From Sipunculus nudus (taxonomy: Eukaryota; Annelida; Sipuncula; Golfingiida; Sipunculidae): 64,000 bases of DNA. Under the pieces are notes generated by a model. That model made no database searches and was not told the DNA's origin. It was given only the letters and a program-made list of their open reading frames with translations. A program made the translations under genes and the position numbers. The stretch is from positions 60,001 through 124,000 of the forward strand of contig JAPPUL010000072.1 in the NCBI GenBank assembly GCA_026874595.1, in the 5' to 3' direction. Shown here one piece after another: positions 37,891 to 46,127 of the stretch; within the stretch, counting starts at the first letter, position 1; the number at the start of each line of letters is the position of its first letter.

Positions 37891-39348
37891 TTGGGAATAA
37901 AGAACTTAAGAGAGTATATAAAGCTTTTAAAGGATGCAGGTGAGCTTTATGAGATAGAAGAGGAGATAGATCCGGTGCTTGAGATAAGCGAGATAACGGA
38001 CAGGATATGTAAAGGCCCAAAAGAAAAAAACAAAGCACTATTGTTTAAAAAGCCACTCGGCAGCGACATCCCGGTACTAATAAATGCGTTTGGCTCGATG
38101 AAGAGATTATGCCTAGCACTTGGTATAGATTCTATACAAGAGCTACAAGAAGAGATAAAGGACATTCTCCAAATAAGCCCACCAAAGAGCTTAATAGAAG
38201 GCTTAAAGCTTTTTCCAAAGTACGGGAAATTATTTAAATATCATACAAAAAGCGTAAACAAAGGCGCCTCTCAAGAGGTGGTGGAGAAGGGAGAAGATAT
38301 AGACCTAACAAAATACCCGATATTAAAGTGCTGGCCGGAGGATGGTGGTAGATATATAACTTTGCCAATAGTAATAACAAAAGACCCAGAACTTGACAGG
38401 CTAAATGCGGGTATGTACCGGCTGCAAATATTTGACAAAACCCGAACAGGAATGCATTGGCATAAACATCATGATGGTGCAACGAATTATAGAAAGAATA
38501 AAAAGTTAAAGAAGCGCATGGAAGTTGCAGTAGTGCTTGGAGGTCCTCCGTCGTTAATATTCTCAGCAACAGCCCCCTTGCCTCCATTTATAGATGAGTT
38601 TACATTTGCGTGTTTTCTTATGAAGGACAGTATAGAAATGGTTAATTGTAAGACAATAGATTTAAAAGTGCCCGCCCAAGCAGAAATAGTATTAGAAGGC
38701 TACATAGACCCGGATGAGGAGCATGCCCTTGAGGGACCATTTGGAGACCATACAGGCTATTATTCTCTTGCCGATATGTTTCCTGTCCTAAACATAAAAG
38801 CAATAACAAGACGAAAAGATCCTATATATCCGACAATAATAGTCGGAAAGCCGCCAATGGAAGATACGTATATGGGCAAAGTTACAGAGCGCTTATTCTT
38901 ACCAATAATACAAATGCTTATACCTGAGATAGTAGATATGAATTTCCCATCGTTTGGAGTATTTCATAATTTTGTATTTGTGTCAATTAAGAAAGAATAT
39001 CCCTACCAAGCTAAAAAGGTAATGAGTGCGTTATGGGGTTTGGGACAGATGATGTTGACAAAATATATAATCGTAGTGGATAAGGAAGTGGATGTACAAA
39101 ACGATGTAGAAGTTCTTTGGCGGATGTCTAATAATGTTGATCCTAAACGTGATGTACTTATAGTGGACGGGCCTTTAGATCAATTAGATCACTCATCGCC
39201 TTACGAGCTTGGAGGAGCAAAGATGGGTTTTGACGCAACAAGACGTTTTAAAGAAGAGGGAAAGGTACGTGATTATCCAAATGAGATAGTAATGACAGAC
39301 GAGGTTAAGAGCAAAGTAGACAATTTATGGGAAAGGCTTTTCAAATAG
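37891..39348 (+). CDS. ubiD: UbiD-family decarboxylase
   Basis: The 485-residue protein is a prenylated-FMN-dependent decarboxylase acting on aromatic acids, usually in quinone synthesis. It shows RYITLPIVITKDPE, TGMHWHKHHDGA, EGPFGDHTGYY and GKPPMEDTYMGKVTERLFLP, the E-D-E-type active-site region of UbiD. Length fits UbiD (~490). The start is TTG with AGAAAGG upstream. A UbiX partner is not in the window. It may serve menaquinone, given the amidohydrolase nearby. Confidence 0.88.
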   Translation: MGIKNLREYIKLLKDAGELYEIEEEIDPVLEISEITDRICKGPKEKNKALLFKKPLGSDIPVLINAFGSMKRLCLALGIDSIQELQEEIKDILQISPPKSLIEGLKLFPKYGKLFKYHTKSVNKGASQEVVEKGEDIDLTKYPILKCWPEDGGRYITLPIVITKDPELDRLNAGMYRLQIFDKTRTGMHWHKHHDGATNYRKNKKLKKRMEVAVVLGGPPSLIFSATAPLPPFIDEFTFACFLMKDSIEMVNCKTIDLKVPAQAEIVLEGYIDPDEEHALEGPFGDHTGYYSLADMFPVLNIKAITRRKDPIYPTIIVGKPPMEDTYMGKVTERLFLPIIQMLIPEIVDMNFPSFGVFHNFVFVSIKKEYPYQAKKVMSALWGLGQMMLTKYIIVVDKEVDVQNDVEVLWRMSNNVDPKRDVLIVDGPLDQLDHSSPYELGGAKMGFDATRRFKEEGKVRDYPNEIVMTDEVKSKVDNLWERLFK

Positions 39349-39395
39349 TTTTAATTAATGTCTTAACGAAGTTACAGCTAGAGGATAAATATTAT

Positions 39396-39680
39396 ATGGA
39401 ATATTATGTAGTCATCGGACGAGATACTGAAGACTCAAAGTCAAAGCGAAAGAGCTATCGAAAAGAGCATTTAAAGCGATTAAAAAAGCTTGAGAACGAA
39501 GGTAAATTACTTTTAGCTGGACCTTTTAGTGATGGCAGTGGAAGTTTAATAGTGCTTAAGATGAAGAGTATAGAGGAAGCTAAGGAATTTATAGAGTGCG
39601 ATCCTTACTATTTAAACGGGGTTTATAGGAATGTAGAGATAAAGCCATTTGATGTAGTATTGCCAACTAAAGACGGCTAG
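39396..39680 (+). CDS. YciI-family protein
   Basis: The ~94-residue protein fits the YciI/ferredoxin-like fold: MEYYVVIGRD start, RKEHLKRLKKLENEGKLLLAGPF, GSLIVLKMKSIEEAKEF and DPYYLNGVY. YciI proteins are small putative enzymes or binders of uncertain role. I start at ATG 39396, where the family normally begins and GAGG lies upstream; a TTG start at 39327 would overlap ubiD. The two genes are closely linked. Confidence 0.82.
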   Translation: MEYYVVIGRDTEDSKSKRKSYRKEHLKRLKKLENEGKLLLAGPFSDGSGSLIVLKMKSIEEAKEFIECDPYYLNGVYRNVEIKPFDVVLPTKDG

Positions 39681-39687
39681 GTTGGCT

Positions 39688-39724
39688 TATTTGCTAGTAT
39701 GCAAGTAAAAACAGCTTTTTTTTT
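39688..39724 (+). terminator. Rho-independent terminator after YciI gene
   Basis: TTATTTGC (39688-39695), a 6-nt loop and GCAAGTAA (39702-39709, one G-U pair) are followed by a run of T from 39717. It ends the ferredoxin-ubiD-yciI unit and isolates the next small genes. Confidence 0.6.
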
Positions 39725-39759
39725 GCTTTATCTTTCTTTATATTATCCTTAAAGCTTAC

Positions 39760-39765
39760 TATAAT
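39760..39765 (+). promoter_or_regulatory. -10 box (TATAAT) of first small Cys/His gene
   Basis: TATAAT at 39760-39765 ends 25 bases before the ATG and is conserved at the same distance in the second copy (40137-40142). An AAGGAGG ribosome-binding site follows at 39780-39786. A -35 box is not clear. Confidence 0.5.
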
Positions 39766-39790
39766 TAAATAATAGCATTAAGGAGGTTTT

Positions 39791-40006
39791 ATGCCTTACT
39801 ACTGCGTAAACAAGAATGCTCAAAGTGGTGGGTTCCATGAAGTACATGAAAGTTGTCCTAACGAATGTAGCTATTTACCTGATCCGAAAAATAGAATTGA
39901 GCTTGGAAGTCACAAATCCTGTAAAGATGCTTTGCTGGCAGCTATAATTCACTTTCCTAAAGTCGACGGTTGTGCTCATTGTTGTCCAGAGTGTAATACT
40001 AGATAG
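39791..40006 (+). CDS. Small Cys/His-rich protein, copy 1
   Basis: The 71-residue protein starts PYYCVNKNAQ and has Cys at 5, 22, 26, 44, 61, 64, 65 and 68 and His at 16, 19, 41, 54 and 63. It resembles a family of short bacterial proteins (PYYCVN(T/K)NAQ type) with no known function. The CxHCCxxC tail suggests metal or disulfide binding. No signal peptide. It is strongly set up for expression (-10 box, AAGGAGG). It has a paralogue immediately downstream. Confidence 0.75.
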   Translation: MPYYCVNKNAQSGGFHEVHESCPNECSYLPDPKNRIELGSHKSCKDALLAAIIHFPKVDGCAHCCPECNTR

Positions 40007-40136
40007 CTTAAGCTGACTAACATACTTTTTTCATATGTCTTTTTTGTATAAAGACTAAATAGACTGCTTTATTTACTGTGCTGCACGGCAAAGCGTCTTT
40101 TTTGCTTTATCTTTCTTTATATTATCCTTAAGCTTA

Positions 40137-40142
40137 TATAAT
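40137..40142 (+). promoter_or_regulatory. -10 box (TATAAT) of second small Cys/His gene
   Basis: TATAAT at 40137-40142 lies 25 bases before ATG 40168, exactly as in copy 1, so each paralogue has its own promoter. Confidence 0.5.
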
Positions 40143-40167
40143 TAAATAATAGCATTAAGGAGGGGCT

Positions 40168-40383
40168 ATGCCTTACTACTGCGTAAACAAGAATGCTAAA
40201 AGTGATGGATATCATGAAGTTCATGAAAGTTGTCCTAACGAATGCAGCTATTTACCTAATGAAGAAAATAGAACCTTGTTAGGAAAGCATAACTCATGTA
40301 AAGATGCGCTTAGAAAAGCTAAAACTCACTTTCCTAAAGTTGATGGATGTTTTTACTGTTGTAAAGAATCTCACGCGAGATAG
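40168..40383 (+). CDS. Small Cys/His-rich protein, copy 2
   Basis: This 71-residue paralogue of the preceding gene keeps Cys 5, 22, 26, 44, 61, 64, 65 and His 16, 19, 41, 54. It loses Cys68 (now Ser) and His63 (now Tyr), gaining His69. The final metal or disulfide pair may therefore differ. Upstream sequence, -10 box and AAGGAGG site are copied from copy 1. The function is unknown. Confidence 0.75.
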   Translation: MPYYCVNKNAKSDGYHEVHESCPNECSYLPNEENRTLLGKHNSCKDALRKAKTHFPKVDGCFYCCKESHAR

Positions 40384-40399
40384 CTTACTCCGCTAAAAC

Positions 40400-40440
40400 A
40401 ATATATTTCATATGTCTTAATATATTTTTCATATGTCTTA
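40400..40440. repeat. 19/22-bp direct repeat downstream of copy 2
   Basis: AATATATTTCATATGTCTT (40400-40418) is followed by a near copy with three extra T (40419-40440). A related CATATGTCTTTT lies after copy 1 near 40032. Confidence 0.7.
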
Positions 40441-40525
40441 TAGGAGAAATTTCTTTATCTTAAAAAGATACTCATTAAAATATGGTTTACTCAAAACGTA
40501 ACGCTAAGTTAAAGGAGCTTTTTTT

Positions 40526-41155
40526 ATGAGCAAGATAAGAAAAAAAGACATATTATATTTAAAGAGTTTGTCATCATTTGCCTTCGAGGATGCAAAAGGA
40601 TTTAAGGAGGATGGTCTTTCAAAAGAGATTCCCATAGTGCAGGACGACGTAGGAGAGTTTTTGTATCTGCTAATAAAGCTTTATAGGCCTAAGAAGGTAC
40701 TGGAGATAGGGTTTGGCGGGGGGTATTCGAGTTTATGGATTACTAAAGGGCTTGGTAGCGATGGCAATTTAACCTCACTTGATGTAAGTAAAGAACGTGT
40801 TATGACGGGCAGGAGATTATTTAGCAAGCATAAAAACGTAAATATAGAGAATGTTGATGGTCTTAAGTTTTTGGAGGGCAAAGAGTTGGAGTATGATTTA
40901 ATATTTCTTGATGCGATAAAGAAGGACTATCCAAGTTATCTTAGTTTTATAACAAAGGCTCTAAAGTCTGGGGGTGTACTTGTTGCAGATAATATACTAT
41001 TCCAGGCTCAGGTTGTTAGCAAGCGTCCTTTAAAAAGGTATAAGGAAGGGGCTTTAGGAATGCGCAAGTTTAATAATATGCTAAAAGAAAGTTCTTCATT
41101 TGAGAGTATATTTCTTGCGATAGGAGACGGGTTAAGTCTTTCGCTAAAGAAATGA
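40526..41155 (+). CDS. SAM-dependent O-methyltransferase
   Basis: The 209-residue protein fits the YrrM/catechol-type O-methyltransferase family: VLEIGFGGGYSSLWI (SAM site, ~58-72), SLDVSKERV, LIFLDAIKKDYPSY and GGVLVADNILF. The catalytic Asp and metal site are present. AAAGGAG precedes the ATG. The substrate is unknown; small phenolics or tRNA hydroxyuridine (TrmR-like) are options. Confidence 0.85.
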   Translation: MSKIRKKDILYLKSLSSFAFEDAKGFKEDGLSKEIPIVQDDVGEFLYLLIKLYRPKKVLEIGFGGGYSSLWITKGLGSDGNLTSLDVSKERVMTGRRLFSKHKNVNIENVDGLKFLEGKELEYDLIFLDAIKKDYPSYLSFITKALKSGGVLVADNILFQAQVVSKRPLKRYKEGALGMRKFNNMLKESSSFESIFLAIGDGLSLSLKK

Positions 41156-41173
41156 AGTTTTAGATGCTAGAGG

Positions 41174-41201
41174 TTAATAGTCCTTATTTAATAGTCCTTA
41201 T
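41174..41201. repeat. 14-bp perfect tandem duplication
   Basis: TTAATAGTCCTTAT occurs twice head to tail (41174-41187, 41188-41201) and spans the stop codon of the TM2 gene. Confidence 0.9.
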
Positions 41202-41688
41202 CCTTTGACAAAGGATCAAACTGATAAAAAACGGAACCAGAATCAGACACTTCAAGTCTTGCATGCCCTCTATCAATCATAGAGTTAAGAATCTTCTCAG
41301 CCTCCTCAATAGATAAATCACTCTGCATAGCAATTTCTGTTGGAGTAATCTTGCCTTTATTTTTACTAGCAATTAACAAAATATCCTTTTCTTTTTGCTG
41401 TATGGTGTATTTTCTTTTCTGTACATTGCCAACAGCAACATATTGATAAGTGCCTTCATTTTGCTTAGCCTGTATCCTAATAGCGAAGTTAGCTTTGTCA
41501 ACTTGACTTCTCATAGTAAACAAGTCAAAAAACCATCCGATAAAAAAGCCGCCACAAGTAAACATATAAAATATACCCATACCGATTCTATGAAGATAGA
41601 ATTTATGTATACCAAAAAACCCAAATAAAAACCAAAGTAAATAAGCTATAGTCAAATCTTTTATAGGGTACACTGTACTTTGTGTCAT
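41188..41688 (-). CDS. TM2-domain membrane protein with wHTH-like tail
   Basis: The 166-residue protein has a TM2 domain (AYLLWFLFGFFGIHKFYLHR, then GIFYMFTCGGFFIGWFFDLF) followed by a cytosolic domain resembling a winged helix (KITPTEIAMQSDLSIEEAEKIL). The start is ATG 41688 with AGAGGAG upstream; the frame stays open 33 codons more without support. TM2 proteins are small two-helix membrane proteins of unclear role. The helix-turn-helix-like domain suggests membrane-tethered sensing, which is inference. Confidence 0.75.
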   Translation of the reverse strand: MTQSTVYPIKDLTIAYLLWFLFGFFGIHKFYLHRIGMGIFYMFTCGGFFIGWFFDLFTMRSQVDKANFAIRIQAKQNEGTYQYVAVGNVQKRKYTIQQKEKDILLIASKNKGKITPTEIAMQSDLSIEEAEKILNSMIDRGHARLEVSDSGSVFYQFDPLSKDKDY

Positions 41689-42047
41689 AGAATTATCTCC
41701 TCTAAAAAAACGATATATACTATCTTTAAAAAAAGATGCTTTAAAAAGATGCAAACACTGTGTCCATACACTCAAAAACACATTCAAAATGTAAAAGGTA
41801 ATTTATTTAAATGTATTTCTTTGCAAAGAATTAATAATTTATTATTCTTAAGGCGTTAAAAAAAAGGTAATCATAAAGTGCAAAAAATGTTGTAACTTGG
41901 CATTTGGCTAAAATCTTCTTTATCGAATCAAAGTAAAAAAATAAATAATGCTTAAAAATATACTATAGTCTAAAGTTAAGAATAATCTTATAAACTGAAG
42001 GCTATTTCCTATATTAAAGACAACTTATAACCTAGGAGGGATTTCGC
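41689..42047. other. Divergent spacer between TM2 gene and aclB
   Basis: This 359-bp AT-rich region must contain both promoters. I see no RNA gene, ORF with support or clear hairpin. AGGAGGGAT near 42033 is the aclB ribosome-binding site. Confidence 0.5.
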
Positions 42048-43310
42048 ATGCAACTAACTGGAATGCTTTGGGGGTCAAAGATACTAAAATACGTAAATTA
42101 CCCCTGCTCTGAGGTGCTTGGCCCGGATGCAAGTGCAAAGGAGATAAAAGAGCTTATAAAGCGTCATAAGGAGATATTTATAAAGCCGTGTTTTCAAGGA
42201 GGGATAGGTAAGAAAGGGAAGGCAGGATTAATTGGGCGTGCAGCTAATATAGAAGATGCCTTACGTGAGAAGGAGAGGTTATTTTTTGCAAAGCATGAGT
42301 TTTGCGGGAGAGAGGTTAAGGCTTATGGGGTAACGTACGAATCGGCAGTACCGACAAAGCACGAAGTTTACGTATCGATAATGGACAATACAGAATACCG
42401 AGCGCCGACACTAACGATAACCCACCACGGAGGAATAGATATAGAAGACCTGCCAAAAGATAAACTAATTAGCATACCCTTCGATCCCCTAACCGGCTTT
42501 AAAGGATTCATGGTATCAAACGCACTAATAAAGCTTGGCGCGCCAAAAGAGCTAATAAGTCCATTAGTTCAGCATTTACCTAAGCTATGGGATTTGTTGA
42601 ATAATTATGGGATGAATATGGTAGAGCTAAACCCAATAAGGATGCGTCAAGAAGGCAAACGTCTTATACCTGTAGCCTGCGATTTTAAATGTTCATTTGA
42701 TATAGACGACCCGAATTGGACCCGACTTAAAATTCCATCATCAGCCTTTGCAAGCGACTATTCAGAATTCGAGCAAGAGATAAACCAGCTACGAACCTAT
42801 CAGGGTCAAAGTGATGTATTTGTAATAAACGACAAAGGGACAATAACGGCGATGACCTTTGGCGGAGGTGCAAATGCATTAGTAACTGAGCTTTTAGGAG
42901 AGTATGCAACAATATCGTCTGACTTTGGGGGTAATCCGCCCTATGAAAAGATGAAGGAAGTGGCAAGAATATGTTATAAATACTGGTTACCACAAAGTAA
43001 CGTTCTTTTTATAATTGGAGGCAAGGCAAATAATACAGATATTTATGAAACTTTCCGTGCAATGGCTGATGCTCTGCGTGATTTTTTTCAAAAGGATAAA
43101 AAGCCTCTATATGTGGTTATTGGGCGCGGCGGGCCAAATCTTATACGAGGGATGGACTACATGCGAAACACACTAGATGCACTAGGACTGCCTTACAAGA
43201 TGTTTGGCTACGACAGTGCGATGAGCGAGATAATAAACTATGCAAAGATGGCAGACGAATGGATGGCACAAGAAGGGCATAAGATGCTTGAGAAGTCGCT
43301 TGGACTATAA
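42048..43310 (+). CDS. aclB: ATP-citrate lyase, ATP-grasp subunit (AclB-like)
   Basis: The 420-residue protein corresponds to the N-terminal, ATP-grasp and citrate-binding part of animal ATP-citrate lyase and to Chlorobium AclB (~400 residues). Blocks seen include FIKPCFQGGIGKKGKAG, FGGGANALVTELLG, SDFGGNPPYEKM and VIGRGGPNLIRG. ACL cleaves citrate with ATP and CoA into acetyl-CoA and oxaloacetate and is a hallmark of the reductive TCA cycle. AGGAGGGAT precedes the ATG. It is 36 bp before the catalytic subunit. Confidence 0.85.
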   Translation: MQLTGMLWGSKILKYVNYPCSEVLGPDASAKEIKELIKRHKEIFIKPCFQGGIGKKGKAGLIGRAANIEDALREKERLFFAKHEFCGREVKAYGVTYESAVPTKHEVYVSIMDNTEYRAPTLTITHHGGIDIEDLPKDKLISIPFDPLTGFKGFMVSNALIKLGAPKELISPLVQHLPKLWDLLNNYGMNMVELNPIRMRQEGKRLIPVACDFKCSFDIDDPNWTRLKIPSSAFASDYSEFEQEINQLRTYQGQSDVFVINDKGTITAMTFGGGANALVTELLGEYATISSDFGGNPPYEKMKEVARICYKYWLPQSNVLFIIGGKANNTDIYETFRAMADALRDFFQKDKKPLYVVIGRGGPNLIRGMDYMRNTLDALGLPYKMFGYDSAMSEIINYAKMADEWMAQEGHKMLEKSLGL

Positions 43311-43346
43311 AGAGCTTATATAAAAAAATGTTAATAGGAGGATATA

Positions 43347-46076
43347 ATGCATAAAAGAGGTATAAAAGAATTTGCTAAATATTACGTTGGTATAAACTCG
43401 CTTGAGGAACTTGCAACAAAAGAAGATAGAGTATGTGTGATGAACATAACAGGCAATGAAAGTCGGGGGGTAACGCCCATAAGCCATACCTTCTCAGGAG
43501 GGAATGTTGTATTTGGCACAGCGCCCGGACGCACGGGACAAGTCGTAAAGACTAAAATAGGAGACATTCCTGTATACAATAATATAACAGAAGGGCTTAA
43601 TGCAGGACACAAATTCAACGTAGCAGTAATCTACATGCCACCAAGTGGGGTTCGGGATGCAGTTGTTGAGGCGATACGAAATAATAAAGATGATCTAAAA
43701 AAGATAATAATCCTAACAGAAAAGGTGTCGGTAAAAGATGCAAGGATAATAAGAGCGCTTGGACAAATGCATGGGGTAGATATTTTTGGTAGTAATTGCT
43801 TAGGATTAGCAGACTCACATAATAAAGTACGACTTGGCGGTGCACTTGGCGGCACAAATCCTGAGGAGTCGCTTCGTCCAGGCTCAGTTGCTATATATTC
43901 AAACTCAGGCAGTTTCACAACAACCATAGCCGGATACTTGCTTACAGATGGATGGGGTACTACAGCATCAGTATCAAGCGGAAAAGATGTATATATACAT
44001 TACTCAGCCAAAGAATTTATACATGCCTTTAACAATGACAAAAGAAGCAAAGCCGCTGTAATGTATATCGAGCCTGGCGGCTATTACGAATATGCTATAA
44101 CACCTCAAAAACCAGTTATAGCATGCGTTGTTGGGCGTTGGAAATCAAGACTAACAAAAGCGGTTGGACATGCAGGTTCTCTTGCGGGAGCTGGGGATGA
44201 TGCTCTTTCCAAAGAAAAGTGGTTTATGCAGATCTTAGGTGTAGATGGATTATACACTCCTGAGAATCCGATATGCTCAAGTAAAGGAGCGGTTGTAACT
44301 AATATTTCATATATTCCTGAAGCTATGACAAAAGTTATGGCACTAAACGGTATAAAGCCGGATTTTGAACCACAAGGTGATTTATCAAGGAAAGCGTGGT
44401 TTGGGAACACTCAAGGTTTAAAGCTGCCGAAGGAACTTGATGTTCCTATTGTACGGGCAATTGAACCATATGATGAGCAGATAGACCATGTAAATAAACA
44501 AATAGGAACATCGTTTCCCCGTCAAAGCCTAAAGGATACAAGTGGGGCTTCTAAAATGGATCCTGTAAGCCAAGTTACAACACTACACAACATATCGATA
44601 TTAGACGCCTCAAAGCACAATTTTGAAGATAATGTATTAATGTCTATAACTAAACTATATCCAGAATGCGACAAAGAGAGAAAACTTATAAATGTAGCGC
44701 TAAATACTCATGTCTATTTGGAGGGGAGTATAGAACTTAGGGCTTATGAACAGTCGCTTGAAAATGGTAATACTCCAAATACCGCCATCTTAAGTGCACT
44801 TGCCCTTGTGGGTCAAAAAAAGATAATGAAGGCTCAAAAGCTTACAGAACAGCTTATTAATTCATTTAAGCTTACAGGGCTTGAAGACCCGCTAAATTAC
44901 GATGCAGAAATACTAAACAAAGCTCAAAGTTTAAAAGACACATCTGTCTTAAACGAGGAAGAAGCTGATCATTTGTCCGTTCTAATTCCAATAATGGAAA
45001 AAGCGCTTGAGGATGCAAATAGTATCTTTTATAAATTTGTAAAAGGAATTGCACAAAAAGAAGGAAAGAAGCTAACACGGGAACTGCTGCTTGGAATAAT
45101 AACGCTAACACTAGGCTGGAGGGCCCTGGCATTAAAGAAGTTATCTATAACAAGCCTTATAAATCTTCCTTGGTATTTTAAAATTTACGCAACACTAGTT
45201 GGGGTTAGTGCAGGGGAGAAGGCTCATCGAAACAAAGCGTTTGTAGGCGTGGATATTAAAGAGCTTGTAAAAGAATACACATTTGGACAAACGACGTTTA
45301 TGGCAATGTCGCATAAAAAGCCGCTTGATGAGGAACTTTTCACGTTTAACGTACTTATGGGACTTGTAATAAGTAATGGTCCGGGGACAATATCCGGACA
45401 AGGAGCAAAAGGAGCAGTTAGCTCAGATGGCCCAGAAGATCCAAAAAGGGTACAAATAAACAAAGCGTTTTGTGGTTTTCTTACTCATACAGGTTTTGCA
45501 CATGGAGGCAATGGATATGAGGCAATGAACTTTTTAATTGGGCAGTTTAACAAAACGAATCTGGATGACCCTGGGAATAGGGATCATAATATAAACATAA
45601 AAAAGCTAGCAAACGACTATGCACTATCCTATAAAGGGTATAAGAAGAATCAAAAAGAGCTTGGAAATATAAGTTACGAGAAGGTGCCCTGTATAAATCA
45701 TCCTGTGTTTAAGGGAAAAAGTGTAAATTACGATCCGCGGGAGGTATTTGTTCGGGAGTTATTTGAATCTAAGGGTACCTATAATATATTCCTAGATTTC
45801 TATCATGAACTTGTAAATGCGCTTTATAAGAACGGGGTATCGAAGGAAGTATACTGCGTAAATATCGATGCTGTTATAGCAGTAATACTGCTTAAGATAT
45901 TCTGGAATGAGTTTAAAGCTGGTAAAGTAAATGAGAGACAACTAGAAAACAGTGCGTTCACAGCGTTTTTATATGGCCGCATGCTTGGTAGTGGTGCAGA
46001 GATAGATGATCATATAAACCGCGGTCGGAATATGGATACCCGAACACCTGCAAGTCGTTGTTCTTTTGTAAACTGA
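43347..46076 (+). CDS. aclA: Oversized ATP-citrate-lyase-like subunit (AclA-like)
   Basis: The 909-residue protein has a CoA-binding/ligase part with phospho-His GHAGS (H275) and a C-terminal citrate-synthase-like part. Chlorobium AclA is ~610 residues. Here ~260 extra residues (about 360-620, helix-rich) separate the two parts. In the lyase domain, the ADHGP histidine of animal ACL (H900) is Asn677 (ISNGP), while H785 and D841 equivalents remain. It may be a divergent ACL or another acyl-CoA-forming fusion. AGGAGG precedes the ATG. Confidence 0.75.
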   Translation: MHKRGIKEFAKYYVGINSLEELATKEDRVCVMNITGNESRGVTPISHTFSGGNVVFGTAPGRTGQVVKTKIGDIPVYNNITEGLNAGHKFNVAVIYMPPSGVRDAVVEAIRNNKDDLKKIIILTEKVSVKDARIIRALGQMHGVDIFGSNCLGLADSHNKVRLGGALGGTNPEESLRPGSVAIYSNSGSFTTTIAGYLLTDGWGTTASVSSGKDVYIHYSAKEFIHAFNNDKRSKAAVMYIEPGGYYEYAITPQKPVIACVVGRWKSRLTKAVGHAGSLAGAGDDALSKEKWFMQILGVDGLYTPENPICSSKGAVVTNISYIPEAMTKVMALNGIKPDFEPQGDLSRKAWFGNTQGLKLPKELDVPIVRAIEPYDEQIDHVNKQIGTSFPRQSLKDTSGASKMDPVSQVTTLHNISILDASKHNFEDNVLMSITKLYPECDKERKLINVALNTHVYLEGSIELRAYEQSLENGNTPNTAILSALALVGQKKIMKAQKLTEQLINSFKLTGLEDPLNYDAEILNKAQSLKDTSVLNEEEADHLSVLIPIMEKALEDANSIFYKFVKGIAQKEGKKLTRELLLGIITLTLGWRALALKKLSITSLINLPWYFKIYATLVGVSAGEKAHRNKAFVGVDIKELVKEYTFGQTTFMAMSHKKPLDEELFTFNVLMGLVISNGPGTISGQGAKGAVSSDGPEDPKRVQINKAFCGFLTHTGFAHGGNGYEAMNFLIGQFNKTNLDDPGNRDHNINIKKLANDYALSYKGYKKNQKELGNISYEKVPCINHPVFKGKSVNYDPREVFVRELFESKGTYNIFLDFYHELVNALYKNGVSKEVYCVNIDAVIAVILLKIFWNEFKAGKVNERQLENSAFTAFLYGRMLGSGAEIDDHINRGRNMDTRTPASRCSFVN

Positions 46077-46104
46077 TATTTAGTTTTTAGTTTTTTAGTT
46101 TGTG

Positions 46105-46119
46105 AGATTTTACAAATCT
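46105..46119. terminator. Short hairpin between convergent aclA and tatD
   Basis: AGATTT (46105-46110), TAC, AAATCT (46114-46119) is a perfect 6-bp stem 29 bp after the aclA stop and just before the tatD stop. It is weak and could act on either strand. Confidence 0.35.
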
Positions 46120-46127
46120 TTATAAAG

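Larger units (their letters stand above)
39719..40383 (+). repeat. 377-379 bp tandem gene duplication including promoter
   Basis: Upstream stretches 39719-39790 and 40098-40167 are nearly identical (TTTGCTTTATC... to GCATTAAGGAGG), and each precedes a 71-residue paralogue. The whole promoter, leader and gene were duplicated in tandem. Confidence 0.85.

Noticed and set aside
39791-40383. Toxin-antitoxin pair
   Set aside because: The two proteins are paralogues with separate promoters, not a toxin with an antitoxin.
42048-46076. Succinyl-CoA synthetase pair
   Set aside because: The folds are related, but the second subunit carries an extra citrate-synthase-like domain, and the first matches ACL ATP-grasp rather than SucC.
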